Shown: one piece after another, positions 45,109 through 54,283 of the stretch
How the letters are laid out: every line of letters begins with the position of its first letter
Numbering within the stretch: position 1 is the stretch's first letter
Assembly: GCA_051861545.1 (NCBI GenBank)
Contig: JBIMKP010000017.1
Location: 22,888 to 86,887, forward strand
Origin: CAISCU01 sp051861545
GTDB lineage: Bacteria; Bacteroidota; Bacteroidia; UKL13-3
Direction of reading: 5' to 3'
Length of the DNA: 64,000 nt
Notes under the pieces: generated by a model
Database searches by the model: none
What the model was told of the DNA's origin: nothing
Seen by the model: only the letters and a program-made list of their open reading frames with translations
Position numbers and translations under genes: made by a program

Positions 45109-45936
45109 TTAATTATAGTGATCGAAACGAATTGGAAGAATTAATTTTACTGCAACTTTTTTTCCATTTTGAATACCTGGTGACCATTTAGGCATTTCTC
45201 TTAATACTCTTAATGCTTCTTCATCACAACCAAAACCAATACCTTTTTCAATTTCAGATAATTCTATACTTCCATCAGGCATAACAACAAACGACATTAC
45301 AACTTTTCCTTTTACGCCATTTTCTATTGCCCATTTTGGGTAGCTTAAATTCTTTTGAATATAATCTTGCATGGCTTCGAGTCCACCAGGAAACTCTGGC
45401 ATGATTTCGGAAAATATTAAAATTTCAGGCTTGGTTATTACAGGCAATTCTATTTCTCCAATTCCTCCAGTTCCTGTGCCACCTGTGCCGGGACCACCAA
45501 TACCAGAACCGCCAGTAATTAAAGAAGTAATTCCACTAAAACCAGCACTACTTATTGGCTTGATATCTACCCTTTTAATTTGAACTGGTTTGATTATTTT
45601 TTTATCTGCAACTACCACAAAGTTTTCATCGGGTAGATTAGGCATTACTATTTCGAAATTGGCAAACTGAATTTTTTCATCTTTTAGAATTTTATCTTTA
45701 TCAGATGAAGCTTTTCCATTAGTCTGTGAACCTGGTGGCAATGGTTCAATCTTCTTTTTTGACTGAAAATAAATAGAAATCAAAAACAGCAAAAACATGG
45801 GAACCAAAGTAAAATAAATGCTTCGTTTGAGATTATCAGGATACGATTTACGAATGGCATAAGCACCGTAAGCTTTGTTTCTTTTTTCAAATACAAGCTC
45901 ATCGAGATTGGATTTGTCGAATAATAGGGGATTCAT
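45109..45936 (-). CDS. TonB energy-transducer protein
   Basis: The 275-residue protein couples the inner-membrane proton gradient to outer-membrane receptors. It has the Bacteroidota TonB N-terminus (LVFEKRNKAYGAYAIRKSYP), one membrane helix at ~39-57, and a periplasmic linker with a glycine-rich stretch (GGSGIGGPGTGGTGTGGIGE). A C-terminal TonB_C domain at ~185-275 ends it (MQDYIQKNLSYPKWAIENGV, then GKVVMSFVVMPDGSI). ExbB/ExbD are not adjacent. It could serve the receptor at 5081. Confidence 0.92.
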   Translation of the reverse strand: MNPLLFDKSNLDELVFEKRNKAYGAYAIRKSYPDNLKRSIYFTLVPMFLLFLISIYFQSKKKIEPLPPGSQTNGKASSDKDKILKDEKIQFANFEIVMPNLPDENFVVVADKKIIKPVQIKRVDIKPISSAGFSGITSLITGGSGIGGPGTGGTGTGGIGEIELPVITKPEILIFSEIMPEFPGGLEAMQDYIQKNLSYPKWAIENGVKGKVVMSFVVMPDGSIELSEIEKGIGFGCDEEALRVLREMPKWSPGIQNGKKVAVKLILPIRFDHYN

Positions 45937-46048
45937 AAGTTTTAGTTTTTATAGTAGCATTAACTTATGAATAAAAACTATCGTATAAGCTAGTTTTTAA
46001 ACTGACAAAAAACTGACTGTTAAATATTATTCTGAAATCCAAATAAAA

Positions 46049-46090
46049 CAAAAAAGGCTGCTTCAAAATTACTTGAAGCAGCCTTTTTTG
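46049..46090. terminator. Long perfect hairpin terminator
   Basis: The 18-base arm 46049-46066 pairs perfectly with 46073-46090 around a six-base loop, with A- and T-runs at the stem base. It lies 15 bases beyond the stop of the HiPIP gene at 46105. Confidence 0.9.
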
Positions 46091-46104
46091 TTTGTCAAAT
46101 TAGA

Positions 46105-46476
46105 TTATGCATCTTTTTTGAACCATGATTTGCAATTTCCTTCTGGAGCAACTGGACCTTTGAACAATTGACATCCACCACATGCAGTTGCATCAGCACC
46201 TGGTTGGAAGAAACGGCAATTACTGCATTTCTTTTCTGCTTCTGTAGATAGGGCTACATATTGAACCGACTCACGTTGTTTGATGTCAGCTTCAGTTAAT
46301 CCTGATAAATCGCTGCAATCTGCTGTTGCTGCAGGAGCAGGAGCTGCTTCTGGAGTAGCTGCTGGTTCTGTTTTAGTTTCAGCTGGCTTATTAGGGTCGC
46401 CACCACATGCTGCCAAAAATACACTGCCTGATGCTGCTGTTAAAGCAATTGTCTTTAAAAAATCTTTTCTTTTCAT
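46105..46476 (-). CDS. High-potential iron-sulfur protein (HiPIP) lipoprotein
   Basis: The 123-residue protein starts with a Tat-like KRKDFLKTIALTAASGSVF signal and a lipobox LAAC (C24), so it is probably a lipid-anchored electron carrier. An Ala/Pro/Thr-rich linker (~30-53) leads to a HiPIP domain. Its [4Fe-4S] ligands are C84, C87, C102 and C115 (KKCSNCRFF, GGCQLFKGPV, GNCKSW). An extra Cys lies at 99. HiPIPs pass electrons in the periplasm at high potential. The ATG at 46476 is used, because the upstream ATG at 46521 would bury the signal sequence. It has its own terminator. Confidence 0.9.
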   Translation of the reverse strand: MKRKDFLKTIALTAASGSVFLAACGGDPNKPAETKTEPAATPEAAPAPAATADCSDLSGLTEADIKQRESVQYVALSTEAEKKCSNCRFFQPGADATACGGCQLFKGPVAPEGNCKSWFKKDA

Positions 46477-46555
46477 ATATTTTAATTTGGTTAATTTTCC
46501 GACTTCGAAATTAAATAGCATTCTTCAATAATATCACGTTAATAATAATTTAGAA

Positions 46556-47164
46556 TTGGTCTACTTTGTTAAATTAAAGGCTTTATTTTATGGTTTTCAA
46601 TTTTTGAAAAAACTAAATTCAGGTGGAGCTGTTCTTCGCTTTCATCATGAAATCTATTTTTCAGAAAACATGTCCTTCCCCAACATCAAAAAAAGTATAT
46701 CAGCCTATAAAATTCTATTTCATAAAACACTAGAAATAAACTCAAACCCAAACATCCTAATAAGTGGTTTAGATATGCTGAATGCGCTTAAATGCCTAGC
46801 ATTAAAAAATACTTCAACAAAACAAATTCAGCTAATTGATGCTGATTTGATGGATTTAAAATCACTTAATAAACTCGACAATAATTTCCAATACAATCTT
46901 TATTCCTCAGATAAAACAAAACATCAATTCAATCTAATTCTTGCACATGGTTCAGCTATTCCCGATTTCGAAAAGTTAGAAAACCTATGCAATGCTTTAG
47001 GAAAAGGACAACTTTATATTAAAATTGAAACAGGAAATATTGCAGGACTCAATCAATTTGAAAAACTGAGGTTATTCTTTAAAAACAAAACTGATGTTTT
47101 GGTAAGTACCTATCCTTTTAATGAGGAATCTGATATTATACTTATTGAAAAAAAATGGGTCTAA
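46556..47164 (+). CDS. Unknown protein, possible degenerate methyltransferase fold
   Basis: The frame encodes 202 residues from a TTG at 46556, or 164 from the ATG at 46670. The stretch before that ATG (GGAVLRFHHEIYFSEN) looks like genuine protein, so a non-ATG start is possible. The middle (NILISGLDMLNALKCLALKN, then QIQLIDAD) resembles the nucleotide-binding half of a Rossmann methyltransferase, but the glycine motif is absent. I do not recognise the family. Its stop overlaps the stop of the convergent CNNM gene by three bases. It is divergent from the HiPIP gene, and a near-match to a -7 box lies at 46561-46568. Confidence 0.6.
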   Translation: MVYFVKLKALFYGFQFLKKLNSGGAVLRFHHEIYFSENMSFPNIKKSISAYKILFHKTLEINSNPNILISGLDMLNALKCLALKNTSTKQIQLIDADLMDLKSLNKLDNNFQYNLYSSDKTKHQFNLILAHGSAIPDFEKLENLCNALGKGQLYIKIETGNIAGLNQFEKLRLFFKNKTDVLVSTYPFNEESDIILIEKKWV

Positions 47165-48432
47165 ACTTCTTCTTTCGTTTTACGAAGTCGAACTACATTA
47201 ATTTTTGAATTGGTAATCGACTCGATAATCAATTCAAAAGGATGAATAAGAATTTGTTCTCCAGCTTGAGGGAAACTCTCATGATAAGCGAAAATAAACC
47301 CACCTAAAGTATGGTATTCGCCTTCTGGAATAGATAATGAATATTGGTCGTTTAAATAAGAAACCTCATGACGAGCCGAAAAACGGAATGTTGTTTCGTC
47401 TAATTGTTCTTCAACTAATTCTTCAACATCATGTTCATCTTCAATTTCACCAAAAACCTCTTCCATAATATCCTCAATAGTAACAATACCAGCTGTTCCA
47501 CCCAATTCATCAACAACCAAAGCAATACTTTTTCGGGTTCTTGAGAATTTGTTTAGCAAATCCATTACCGACATTGTTTCAGTGGCAATTTCAATTGGAA
47601 TTAGGATTTGTCTGATATTTTCTGGCTTTTTAAAGATTTCCTTTTGGTGAACATACCCAATAATATGGTCAGGTGTTTTGTCAAAAATCAAAATTTTAGA
47701 AAGTCCTGTTTCTTTAAACTTATTGTATAACTCTGGAACTCCTTCTCTTATATCCAAAGAAATAAGTTCAGGTCGGGGTGTCATACATTCTCTTACTTTG
47801 ATGTTTGAAAAATCGAGGGCATTTTTAAACATTTCGGTATCAACATCCGCATCTTCAGATAAATCTTCTTCATTTACTTGAGATATGTATAAATCTAAAT
47901 CTACCCTTGAAAAAGCAGGACTACTTTCAGCAAATTTCACTTTAAGCACCTTGTTTAGGATGATTTCAGCCAACCAATTAATAAAATGAACTATTGGCCA
48001 AAACAAATAATAAAATAGCAAGAATGGAACTGCTAAAGCTTTTAAAAGCGAATCGGGATTGATTCTAAAAAGTACTTTTGGAATAAATTCGGCAGTTACC
48101 AAAACAATTAGCGTTGATAACAAAGTCTGGCAAAGCACTAAAATTAAATGATTTTGCTCGAAATAAGGCCACCAAGAAACCAAAAGAGGATCAAGAACTT
48201 TGGCCATATAAATACCATAAACAACCAAACCAATATTATTTCCAACAAGCGTGGTACTAATGAATTTAGAAGGATTGGCAACAAAAGGAGACAAGATTTT
48301 AGCATACATACTCCCCTGTTTGTTTTTGAGTTCAATCAGTAATTTATTGGCAGAAATAAAAGCAATTTCTATACCTGCAAAAAAGGCTGAGAATAAAACC
48401 GAGCAAATAATAATGAGAGACGTATTTTCCAT
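47161..48432 (-). CDS. CNNM/CorC-type membrane protein with CBS pair
   Basis: The 423-residue protein has a DUF21 domain with three to four membrane helices (1-~180), a tandem CBS module at ~205-330 (VRECMTPRPELISLD, then VVDELGGTAGIVTIEDIMEE) and a C-terminal CorC_HlyC domain (~340-420). The family is linked to magnesium/cobalt homeostasis and is often annotated 'hemolysin'; the gliding protein GldE has the same architecture. It starts 36 bases after the DUF4340 gene at the end of the gldAFG cluster. A GldE-like role is therefore possible but not shown. It converges with the unknown gene at 46556. Confidence 0.9.
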   Translation of the reverse strand: MENTSLIIICSVLFSAFFAGIEIAFISANKLLIELKNKQGSMYAKILSPFVANPSKFISTTLVGNNIGLVVYGIYMAKVLDPLLVSWWPYFEQNHLILVLCQTLLSTLIVLVTAEFIPKVLFRINPDSLLKALAVPFLLFYYLFWPIVHFINWLAEIILNKVLKVKFAESSPAFSRVDLDLYISQVNEEDLSEDADVDTEMFKNALDFSNIKVRECMTPRPELISLDIREGVPELYNKFKETGLSKILIFDKTPDHIIGYVHQKEIFKKPENIRQILIPIEIATETMSVMDLLNKFSRTRKSIALVVDELGGTAGIVTIEDIMEEVFGEIEDEHDVEELVEEQLDETTFRFSARHEVSYLNDQYSLSIPEGEYHTLGGFIFAYHESFPQAGEQILIHPFELIIESITNSKINVVRLRKTKEEV

Positions 48433-48468
48433 AACCGCTTCAAAGAAACAAAAAAAATGCTTCTCTTC

Positions 48469-49473
48469 CTATTCTGCTAAGGCTTGAAGTTGCTGTCTTC
48501 CAACAAATAACTTACCAAAACTGAACACCTGAATGCTGGCCAATTGTGGTTTGTGGTTGATACTAGCAAAGAATTTTTCGGGATCTATTTCTAAAGCTTC
48601 ATTGTTCTCTGAATACAACTGTAAAGTTTTCTTACCTATTTTCTTTTCAAAAACATCTAATGAAGTTTTAGTGCCATTTGTTAATTCTAATTCTAGTTTG
48701 CAGAATGGCTGCATCTTCATAATTGAATCGGTTTGTTCTTTAGTAATGTAATCTAAATATCCTTCTACATATAAGCCTTTAAAAGAAGATAAATATATTT
48801 TCATATACTGAGGATTGGCTACCAATTCCTTTTGGTTCATATCGAATAATTTTCCACTTTTTATAATAAATGATTTATCTGGCTTTCCTGGATATTCAAC
48901 TTTTACCGATGCAATTTCATTGGCTTCTGAGTTAAAAATTAATTTGCTTTGCCATTTAACTTCTTCTAAGAAAAAACGAGGAGTTAAAAATCCTACAAAG
49001 CCTGGAATATGGATAATTAGTGGAGCTGGAGCATCTTCTTCATAATAATAAGTTCCAGTTTTATCAGGAGTTTCAGAACCAATATAAAAGGTTTTTAATA
49101 AATCACCCTTAGAATATATTTCAGTTTTAATTCCTCTAGAAGCTAAATCACCAATAACAGTATTATGCAGAGGCCCATCAACCGGTCTTTGCATTTTCAT
49201 ATCGTGCATGGTAGAAAGCAAAAGTTTAAGTTTTTGTTCATCTGCTTCAACTTTTCCATTCACCAACCATTTATTATCAGCCTGTTTTTCGAGTAATACT
49301 TTAGCACCATATTTATCAGCCATAAAAATTTTATCTATGGTTTCTACTTTTTCAAATGACACTTCAGAACTATTTAATTTATTAGTGCTCCAAGGCTTTT
49401 TAATCACCAAAAAATAAATCAAAAGTAAGGATACAAGTAAGCCTGATAATATCAATAAGTTCTTTTTGTTCAT
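48469..49473 (-). CDS. DUF4340 protein of the gldAFG operon
   Basis: The 334-residue protein has one N-terminal membrane helix (LLILSGLLVSLLLIYFLVI) and a periplasmic DUF4340 domain built of repeated beta units (IFMADKYGAKVLLEKQADNK, then GDLASRGIKTEIYSKGDLLK). DUF4340 proteins regularly accompany ABC exporter genes of the Gld/NosDFY-like type. The ATG overlaps the TGA of gldG (ATGA), so it is coupled to that gene and probably contacts the extracytoplasmic domain of GldG. Its biochemical function is unknown. Confidence 0.9.
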   Translation of the reverse strand: MNKKNLLILSGLLVSLLLIYFLVIKKPWSTNKLNSSEVSFEKVETIDKIFMADKYGAKVLLEKQADNKWLVNGKVEADEQKLKLLLSTMHDMKMQRPVDGPLHNTVIGDLASRGIKTEIYSKGDLLKTFYIGSETPDKTGTYYYEEDAPAPLIIHIPGFVGFLTPRFFLEEVKWQSKLIFNSEANEIASVKVEYPGKPDKSFIIKSGKLFDMNQKELVANPQYMKIYLSSFKGLYVEGYLDYITKEQTDSIMKMQPFCKLELELTNGTKTSLDVFEKKIGKKTLQLYSENNEALEIDPEKFFASINHKPQLASIQVFSFGKLFVGRQQLQALAE

Positions 49474-51191
49474 GATTGGGTATATTTTCTTTTTCTGATA
49501 AACTGATTAAGTACTCCGAATAAAACGATTAATAAAGCTGGAACAATCATATTAAAGAATATCCAAAAGTTTCTCTCTGTTTTAATTTTTCCTTTATCTA
49601 ATAAACGAAGTGTAATTTCTTTAGCTCTTACTTCAATAATGCCGCTATCGTCACACAAATAATCTATACAATTCTGAATGAATTTCTTATTTCCAAATTG
49701 TTCATTTGTGTACCTGTCGTAACCCAAAGGAAAAACTTCTCCTGTTGATTTTTTAAACTGATTTCTGATGACTTCACCATCCGAAATTACAATCATTTTA
49801 TTGCCATCAACATGGTCTTTAAATTTGATTTCAGGATTTTTTGAAGCATCATATCTGTATTGAAAAATAGAAGTAAAATTACCTTCCAATAAAACAGCAA
49901 CAGGGAAATTTCCATTGCTTTTTCTGGTGAACATTTCAGGTTGTAAATCTAGTTTTGAAATATTTAAATCAACACGAACCGGAGCCGGTAAAACCCTTGA
50001 ATAAGGTGATGTTTGCAACAATACTGTTTTCTGAATTCCTTTTACTGGAATGGTATCAATAGTAGATGCAAACTGGAACCAAACCGGATCAATTCCTTTT
50101 ACAATCGGATGCTCAATTATTGAACCAACAACTGGATAAAATGGCCACTGCAATAATTTCTGCTGCGGCACTCCATCTCTCATTCCACTTAATACAGGTA
50201 TGGCATTACTTTGTAAATCCTGCACAATATTTGAGTTGATACGAATTCCATACCTAAACATCATGTCTTCTATATGAGTAGGATAAGTTGCAGAAACAAA
50301 AATGTTCTCATTGCGCAGACTATCCATATCAGCCAACTGCGATTCGAGCAACCACAAAACCTTTCCTCCATTCATGATGTATTGGTCGATTTTGAACTTA
50401 TCAAATTCAGTAATTTCTTGTGTTGGTTTCGCAATAATGATTCCTGCATATTCATTTAATTTCTGTGGAACCTGAATACTCAATGGCAATCTTTCTACAT
50501 CGTAAAACTCGCTAAGCATTTGTTGTGCTTCTGCCGTTTCCCAGCGTCCCAATTCACCATGATCTTCAATAATTGCAATCTTTTTGCTTTTATCGAGTAG
50601 TGCTTTCCTCAACAAATTACTTACTTCATACTCTAATAATTCAATAGAGGTATTGATAACATCTTCTGGGTTTTGACCAAACTGACTTCTTAAAAAGTTA
50701 ACTGGAATTTCTTTTCCTTTATAATAAGCAATGGCTCCCGGAATAATGATTTTTTGTGCAAACTCATCTTCCTTTTTAATCTGAACATTGGTTGGTTGAA
50801 GTCCTTTGCCTCCTAATTCTTGAATGATATCATTGGTCTTTTTTGCATCAGCATCTGTAAAAGGATCGATAAATTCGTACTGAATATTGTTGTTACTATA
50901 AACTCGGTATTCATCTAAAATTTCCTTTACTGACCTGCTTAATCTTTTGAAACCTGCAGGAAATTCACCCTCCAAATACACTTTAAAATACAAAGGAGCA
51001 TCTACTCTTTCAGCCAGTTTTTTGCTTGATTGAGAAAGGCTATATCTCTTTTCTTTTGATAAATCTATTCTGAAAAATGTTCCTGAGAACATAATATTCA
51101 GAAGAATGACAATGGCAGTTATTAAAACAAATTCTAAAATAGATTGCGTTTTAATTGTTCTTTTTGATGTTGATTTAGTTTGATTTTTCAT
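49470..51191 (-). CDS. gldG: GldG-like ABC transporter-associated membrane protein
   Basis: The 573-residue protein has an N-terminal helix (~20-40), a large extracytoplasmic GldG region (RYSLSQSSKKLAERVDAPLY; IAIIEDHGELGRW; IMNGGKVLWLLESQ) and a C-terminal membrane helix (FWIFFNMIVPALLIVLFGV). In flavobacteria GldA, GldF and GldG form an ABC transporter linked to gliding motility. I used the ATG at 51191: AGGAGG lies about eight bases upstream. This is a good Shine-Dalgarno, rare in this phylum. An ATG at 51209 would overlap gldF by seven bases. The next gene begins in the stop codon. Confidence 0.92.
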   Translation of the reverse strand: MKNQTKSTSKRTIKTQSILEFVLITAIVILLNIMFSGTFFRIDLSKEKRYSLSQSSKKLAERVDAPLYFKVYLEGEFPAGFKRLSRSVKEILDEYRVYSNNNIQYEFIDPFTDADAKKTNDIIQELGGKGLQPTNVQIKKEDEFAQKIIIPGAIAYYKGKEIPVNFLRSQFGQNPEDVINTSIELLEYEVSNLLRKALLDKSKKIAIIEDHGELGRWETAEAQQMLSEFYDVERLPLSIQVPQKLNEYAGIIIAKPTQEITEFDKFKIDQYIMNGGKVLWLLESQLADMDSLRNENIFVSATYPTHIEDMMFRYGIRINSNIVQDLQSNAIPVLSGMRDGVPQQKLLQWPFYPVVGSIIEHPIVKGIDPVWFQFASTIDTIPVKGIQKTVLLQTSPYSRVLPAPVRVDLNISKLDLQPEMFTRKSNGNFPVAVLLEGNFTSIFQYRYDASKNPEIKFKDHVDGNKMIVISDGEVIRNQFKKSTGEVFPLGYDRYTNEQFGNKKFIQNCIDYLCDDSGIIEVRAKEITLRLLDKGKIKTERNFWIFFNMIVPALLIVLFGVLNQFIRKRKYTQS

Positions 51192-51202
51192 ACTGCTTCC
51201 TC

Positions 51203-51931
51203 CTACCATTTTCTTGTTCCAAAAACCAATTTACATGCATATAGAAAAACCACATCAAAGCCAATAAAATAGAGCAAATCCCTTGAATCGAGAACACCTC
51301 TGCTAATAGATAAATAATGAGCATTGATACCTAAAGAAGAAACAATAGAATCTAATGAACCCAATAGTTTAAAGTCGGCTATTAAATCAAACAAATTATA
51401 AAACAAGTAACATAAAAACATACTTACTATAAAAGATACAATTTGGTTATCGCTGATAACTGAAGCAAATAAGCCAATTGCCACAAAACAGGAACTCAAG
51501 AAAAACAATCCTAAATACGAACCCATAATTGCTCCAGTATCTGCATTTCCTTCTGGCGCTCCTAATTTTATAATGGTATAAAAATAAACCAATGTTGGAA
51601 GAATGGTAAACAGAACCAAAATCAATCCGGCAAAGTATTTACCTAAAATGATTTGCATATCACTTAAAGGGCGGGTTGTAATAATTTCTATGGTACCCGA
51701 TTTTTTCTCTTCACTAAAACTTTTCATGGTAATAGCTGAAATGAGGAAAATAAATAACCATGGAGCCATATTAAACAAAGTATCTAAATTGGCATAACCC
51801 ATATCAAACACATTCACATCAGGCAAAACCCAAGTGAACAATCCTGTTGCGATTAAAAAAACCAGCATCACCACGTAGGCTATGAAGGAGCTTAAAAAAC
51901 TTCTTACTTCTTTTTGAATTATAACAAACAT
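51203..51931 (-). CDS. gldF: GldF-like ABC transporter permease
   Basis: The 242-residue protein has six membrane helices and the ABC-2 permease features SFSEEKKSGTIEIITTRPLSD and ILGKYFAGLILVLFTILPTL. With the ATPase upstream (one base between genes) and GldG downstream, it forms the GldAFG exporter. The substrate of this transporter is not established even in model gliders. Start and length agree with the family. Confidence 0.93.
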   Translation of the reverse strand: MFVIIQKEVRSFLSSFIAYVVMLVFLIATGLFTWVLPDVNVFDMGYANLDTLFNMAPWLFIFLISAITMKSFSEEKKSGTIEIITTRPLSDMQIILGKYFAGLILVLFTILPTLVYFYTIIKLGAPEGNADTGAIMGSYLGLFFLSSCFVAIGLFASVISDNQIVSFIVSMFLCYLFYNLFDLIADFKLLGSLDSIVSSLGINAHYLSISRGVLDSRDLLYFIGFDVVFLYACKLVFGTRKW

Positions 51932-51932
51932 A

Positions 51933-52835
51933 TTAGCGGGTAAGGTTTTGAAATACTGCTTCCAGCGAAACCAGTTCTTTGTTCATACTTAAAATCAAAT
52001 TGTTTTCTTTTGATACCAATTCAGCCAAAGCTTCTCTGATATCGTGTTTGGCTCTGATTTGGTAAACCAGTCCATTCTGCTCACATGAACTCACTCCTTT
52101 AATTGATAAAATTTGGTTCTTGTTGATTTCATTCTTGAGTTCAACAATAATTAAAACTTCTGCCTCCATGCGACTTTGCAGCGATTGAACAGTATCGTTT
52201 GCCACAATATTTCCTTTGTTGATAATGACAACTCTTGAACACATGGCTTCAACTTCCTGCATGATATGCGTTGAAAATATCACCGTTTTATTTTTTCCTG
52301 TTTCTTTGATAAGGTTTCTGATTTCAAGCACCTGATTAGGATCGAGACCGGAAGTTGGTTCATCTAAAATCAAAACTTCAGGATCGTGTAATAAGGCAGC
52401 AGCCAATCCTACACGTTGTTTGTAACCTTTAGAAAGTTGCTGGATTTTTTTATTTCTTTCAGGACTTAATCCAGTTTTACCAAGCATCTCCTCTACTTTA
52501 GAATTTGCCTCTTTTCCTGTAATGCCCATCAAACCAGCTGAGAAAAGTAGGTATTCTTTGATAAACATATCGGTGTATAAAGGATTTAATTCCGGCAGGT
52601 AACCAATTTTCCTTCTGGTTAAAATTGGATTTTCCGAAGTTTCGAGTCCGCAAATTTTAGCAGAGCCCGAAGTTTGAGGAATAAAACCAGTAAGAATTTT
52701 CATGGTAGTAGATTTCCCGGCTCCGTTTGGACCGAGAAAACCCAGGATCTCTCCCGGTTGAACATCAAAACTTATCCCATTGAGGGCTTTTTGTGTTCCG
52801 TATATTTTAAATAGGTCAGTTACCTGAATCGACAT
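51933..52835 (-). CDS. gldA: GldA-like ABC transporter ATPase
   Basis: The 300-residue ATPase has Walker A GPNGAGKST (35-43), Q-loop region GYLPELNPLYTDM, ABC signature QLSKGYKQRVGLA, Walker B VLILDEPTSGLD and H-loop STHIMQEVEAM. It powers the GldF permease. It is the first gene of gldA-gldF-gldG-DUF4340, whose members are one base apart or overlap at all but one junction. A -7 box lies about 32 bases upstream. In the flavobacterial model gldA is separate from gldFG; here all three are together. Confidence 0.93.
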   Translation of the reverse strand: MSIQVTDLFKIYGTQKALNGISFDVQPGEILGFLGPNGAGKSTTMKILTGFIPQTSGSAKICGLETSENPILTRRKIGYLPELNPLYTDMFIKEYLLFSAGLMGITGKEANSKVEEMLGKTGLSPERNKKIQQLSKGYKQRVGLAAALLHDPEVLILDEPTSGLDPNQVLEIRNLIKETGKNKTVIFSTHIMQEVEAMCSRVVIINKGNIVANDTVQSLQSRMEAEVLIIVELKNEINKNQILSIKGVSSCEQNGLVYQIRAKHDIREALAELVSKENNLILSMNKELVSLEAVFQNLTR

Positions 52836-52866
52836 TTTTAATAAAACTAAAGTGATTAAAAGTCAG

Positions 52867-52874
52867 CAAAAGTA
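52867..52874 (-). promoter_or_regulatory. Candidate -7 box of the gldAFG operon
   Basis: The minus strand reads TACTTTTG, matching TAnnTTTG, 32 bases upstream of the gldA ATG. The implied leader is about 25 bases. No clear -33 box is present. Confidence 0.4.
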
Positions 52875-53046
52875 TAAAAAAGGTTGAAGTTCCTCTTAAA
52901 AGCCTTTGTTGAAGTGATTTAATTGGTAAATATGAACGAAAAATGCATCAAAATAGTGAGAATGAGACAAATCATTTTTTGAATCGGTAAAACCTTTTTA
53001 TTTTCGCCCATGTTTTTAGTAATTATTTAATTAATCAACAAATAAA

Positions 53047-53988
53047 ATGACGAAAGTTTCTGTTATTGGTGCCGGCGCAGTTGGAGCTACTACAGCCGAT
53101 GTAATTGCTTATCGCGAATTGGCCGATGAAGTGGTATTATTAGACGTAAAAGAAGGTTTTGCTGAAGGTAAAGCTTTGGATATTTACCAAACAACTTCTT
53201 TATTAGGAATGAAAACCCGTGTAAGCGGAACTACAAATGATTACAGCAAAACTGCAGGATCTGATGTCGTAGTAATTACTTCAGGTATTCCACGTAAACC
53301 TGGAATGACTAGAGAAGAATTAATCGGAACCAATGCAAACATCGTAAAATCGGTTGCAGAAAATGTGTTACAACATTCTCCAAACGCAATTATCGTTGTG
53401 GTTTCAAATCCAATGGATACTATGACTTACCTAGCATTAAAAGCAACAGGTTTACCAATGAACAGAGTAATTGGAATGGGTGGATTGTTAGATAGCGCTC
53501 GCTTTAAAGGATATTTAGGTTTGGCATTAAATGCACCAACTGCAGATATTCATGGAACAGTAATTGGTGGACATGGTGATACAACTATGATTCCATTAAC
53601 TAGACTAGCTACTTTAAATGGGGTTCCAGTTTCTAATTATTTAGGAGCTGATAAATTAAAAGAAATTTCTGATGCAACTATGGTTGGTGGTGCTACTTTA
53701 ACAAAATTATTAGGCACATCAGCTTGGTATGCTCCAGGTGCAGCTTCTGCATTATTGGTAGAAAGTATTGTTCGTGATCAAAAACGCATTATGCCTTGTT
53801 GTGTAAGCTTAAATGGCGAATACGGACAAAGTGATATTTGTTTAGGAGTTCCTGTAACTATTGGTAAAAACGGATGGGAAACCATTGTTGATTACAAATT
53901 AGATGCAGCAGAACAAGAAGCATTTGCTAAAAGCGCGGATGCGGTTCGTACGATGAATAACGTTTTGAAGGAAATTGGAGCGTTGTAG
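53047..53988 (+). CDS. mdh: Malate dehydrogenase
   Basis: This 313-residue NAD enzyme interconverts malate and oxaloacetate in the TCA cycle. It has the Rossmann motif VIGAGAVGATTADV, the substrate Arg loop SGIPRKPGMTREELIGTN, VVVSNPMDTMTYLAL, the catalytic His in GTVIGGHGDTTMIPL, and the LDH-like length. The PRKPGMTR loop marks it as a malate rather than lactate enzyme. The start is the ATG at 53047, after an A-rich stretch. A weak TATTTTCG box lies near 52999. Two successive terminator hairpins follow the gene. Confidence 0.96.
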   Translation: MTKVSVIGAGAVGATTADVIAYRELADEVVLLDVKEGFAEGKALDIYQTTSLLGMKTRVSGTTNDYSKTAGSDVVVITSGIPRKPGMTREELIGTNANIVKSVAENVLQHSPNAIIVVVSNPMDTMTYLALKATGLPMNRVIGMGGLLDSARFKGYLGLALNAPTADIHGTVIGGHGDTTMIPLTRLATLNGVPVSNYLGADKLKEISDATMVGGATLTKLLGTSAWYAPGAASALLVESIVRDQKRIMPCCVSLNGEYGQSDICLGVPVTIGKNGWETIVDYKLDAAEQEAFAKSADAVRTMNNVLKEIGAL

Positions 53989-54098
53989 GCTGCGCCTGCT
54001 TCTAGCTTCTGGCCGCTAGCTTCTGGCTTTGGATTCGTTTGGGAGAACCATTGTTTTTCTAATTTAGATTTTGAAGTCTTTTGTAGTAGTTTATTTAC

Positions 54099-54139
54099 AA
54101 AAAAAAGGGGACAATCTTTTAGATTTTCCCCTTTTTTTT
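54099..54139. terminator. Terminator of mdh
   Basis: AAAAAAAAGGGGA (54099-54111) pairs with TCCCCTTTTTTTT (54127-54139); an inner AATC/GATT extends the stem. A long T-run follows directly. Confidence 0.9.
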
Positions 54140-54241
54140 GCTTCTGGCATATGGCAGTTAGCTTCTGGCTTTGGATTTGTTTCTATAGAAAAATTGTAGT
54201 TCTAAATTAAGATTTTAAAGCCATATTCTAGAAATCAAAAT

Positions 54242-54283
54242 AAAAAAGAGGATGATTCAACCAATGAAACATCCTCTTTTTTT
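54242..54283. terminator. Second terminator between mdh and the CoA-transferase gene
   Basis: AAAAAAGAGGATG (54242-54254) pairs with CATCCTCTTTTTT (54270-54282). With A- and T-runs on both sides it can stop transcription from either gene. Confidence 0.88.
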
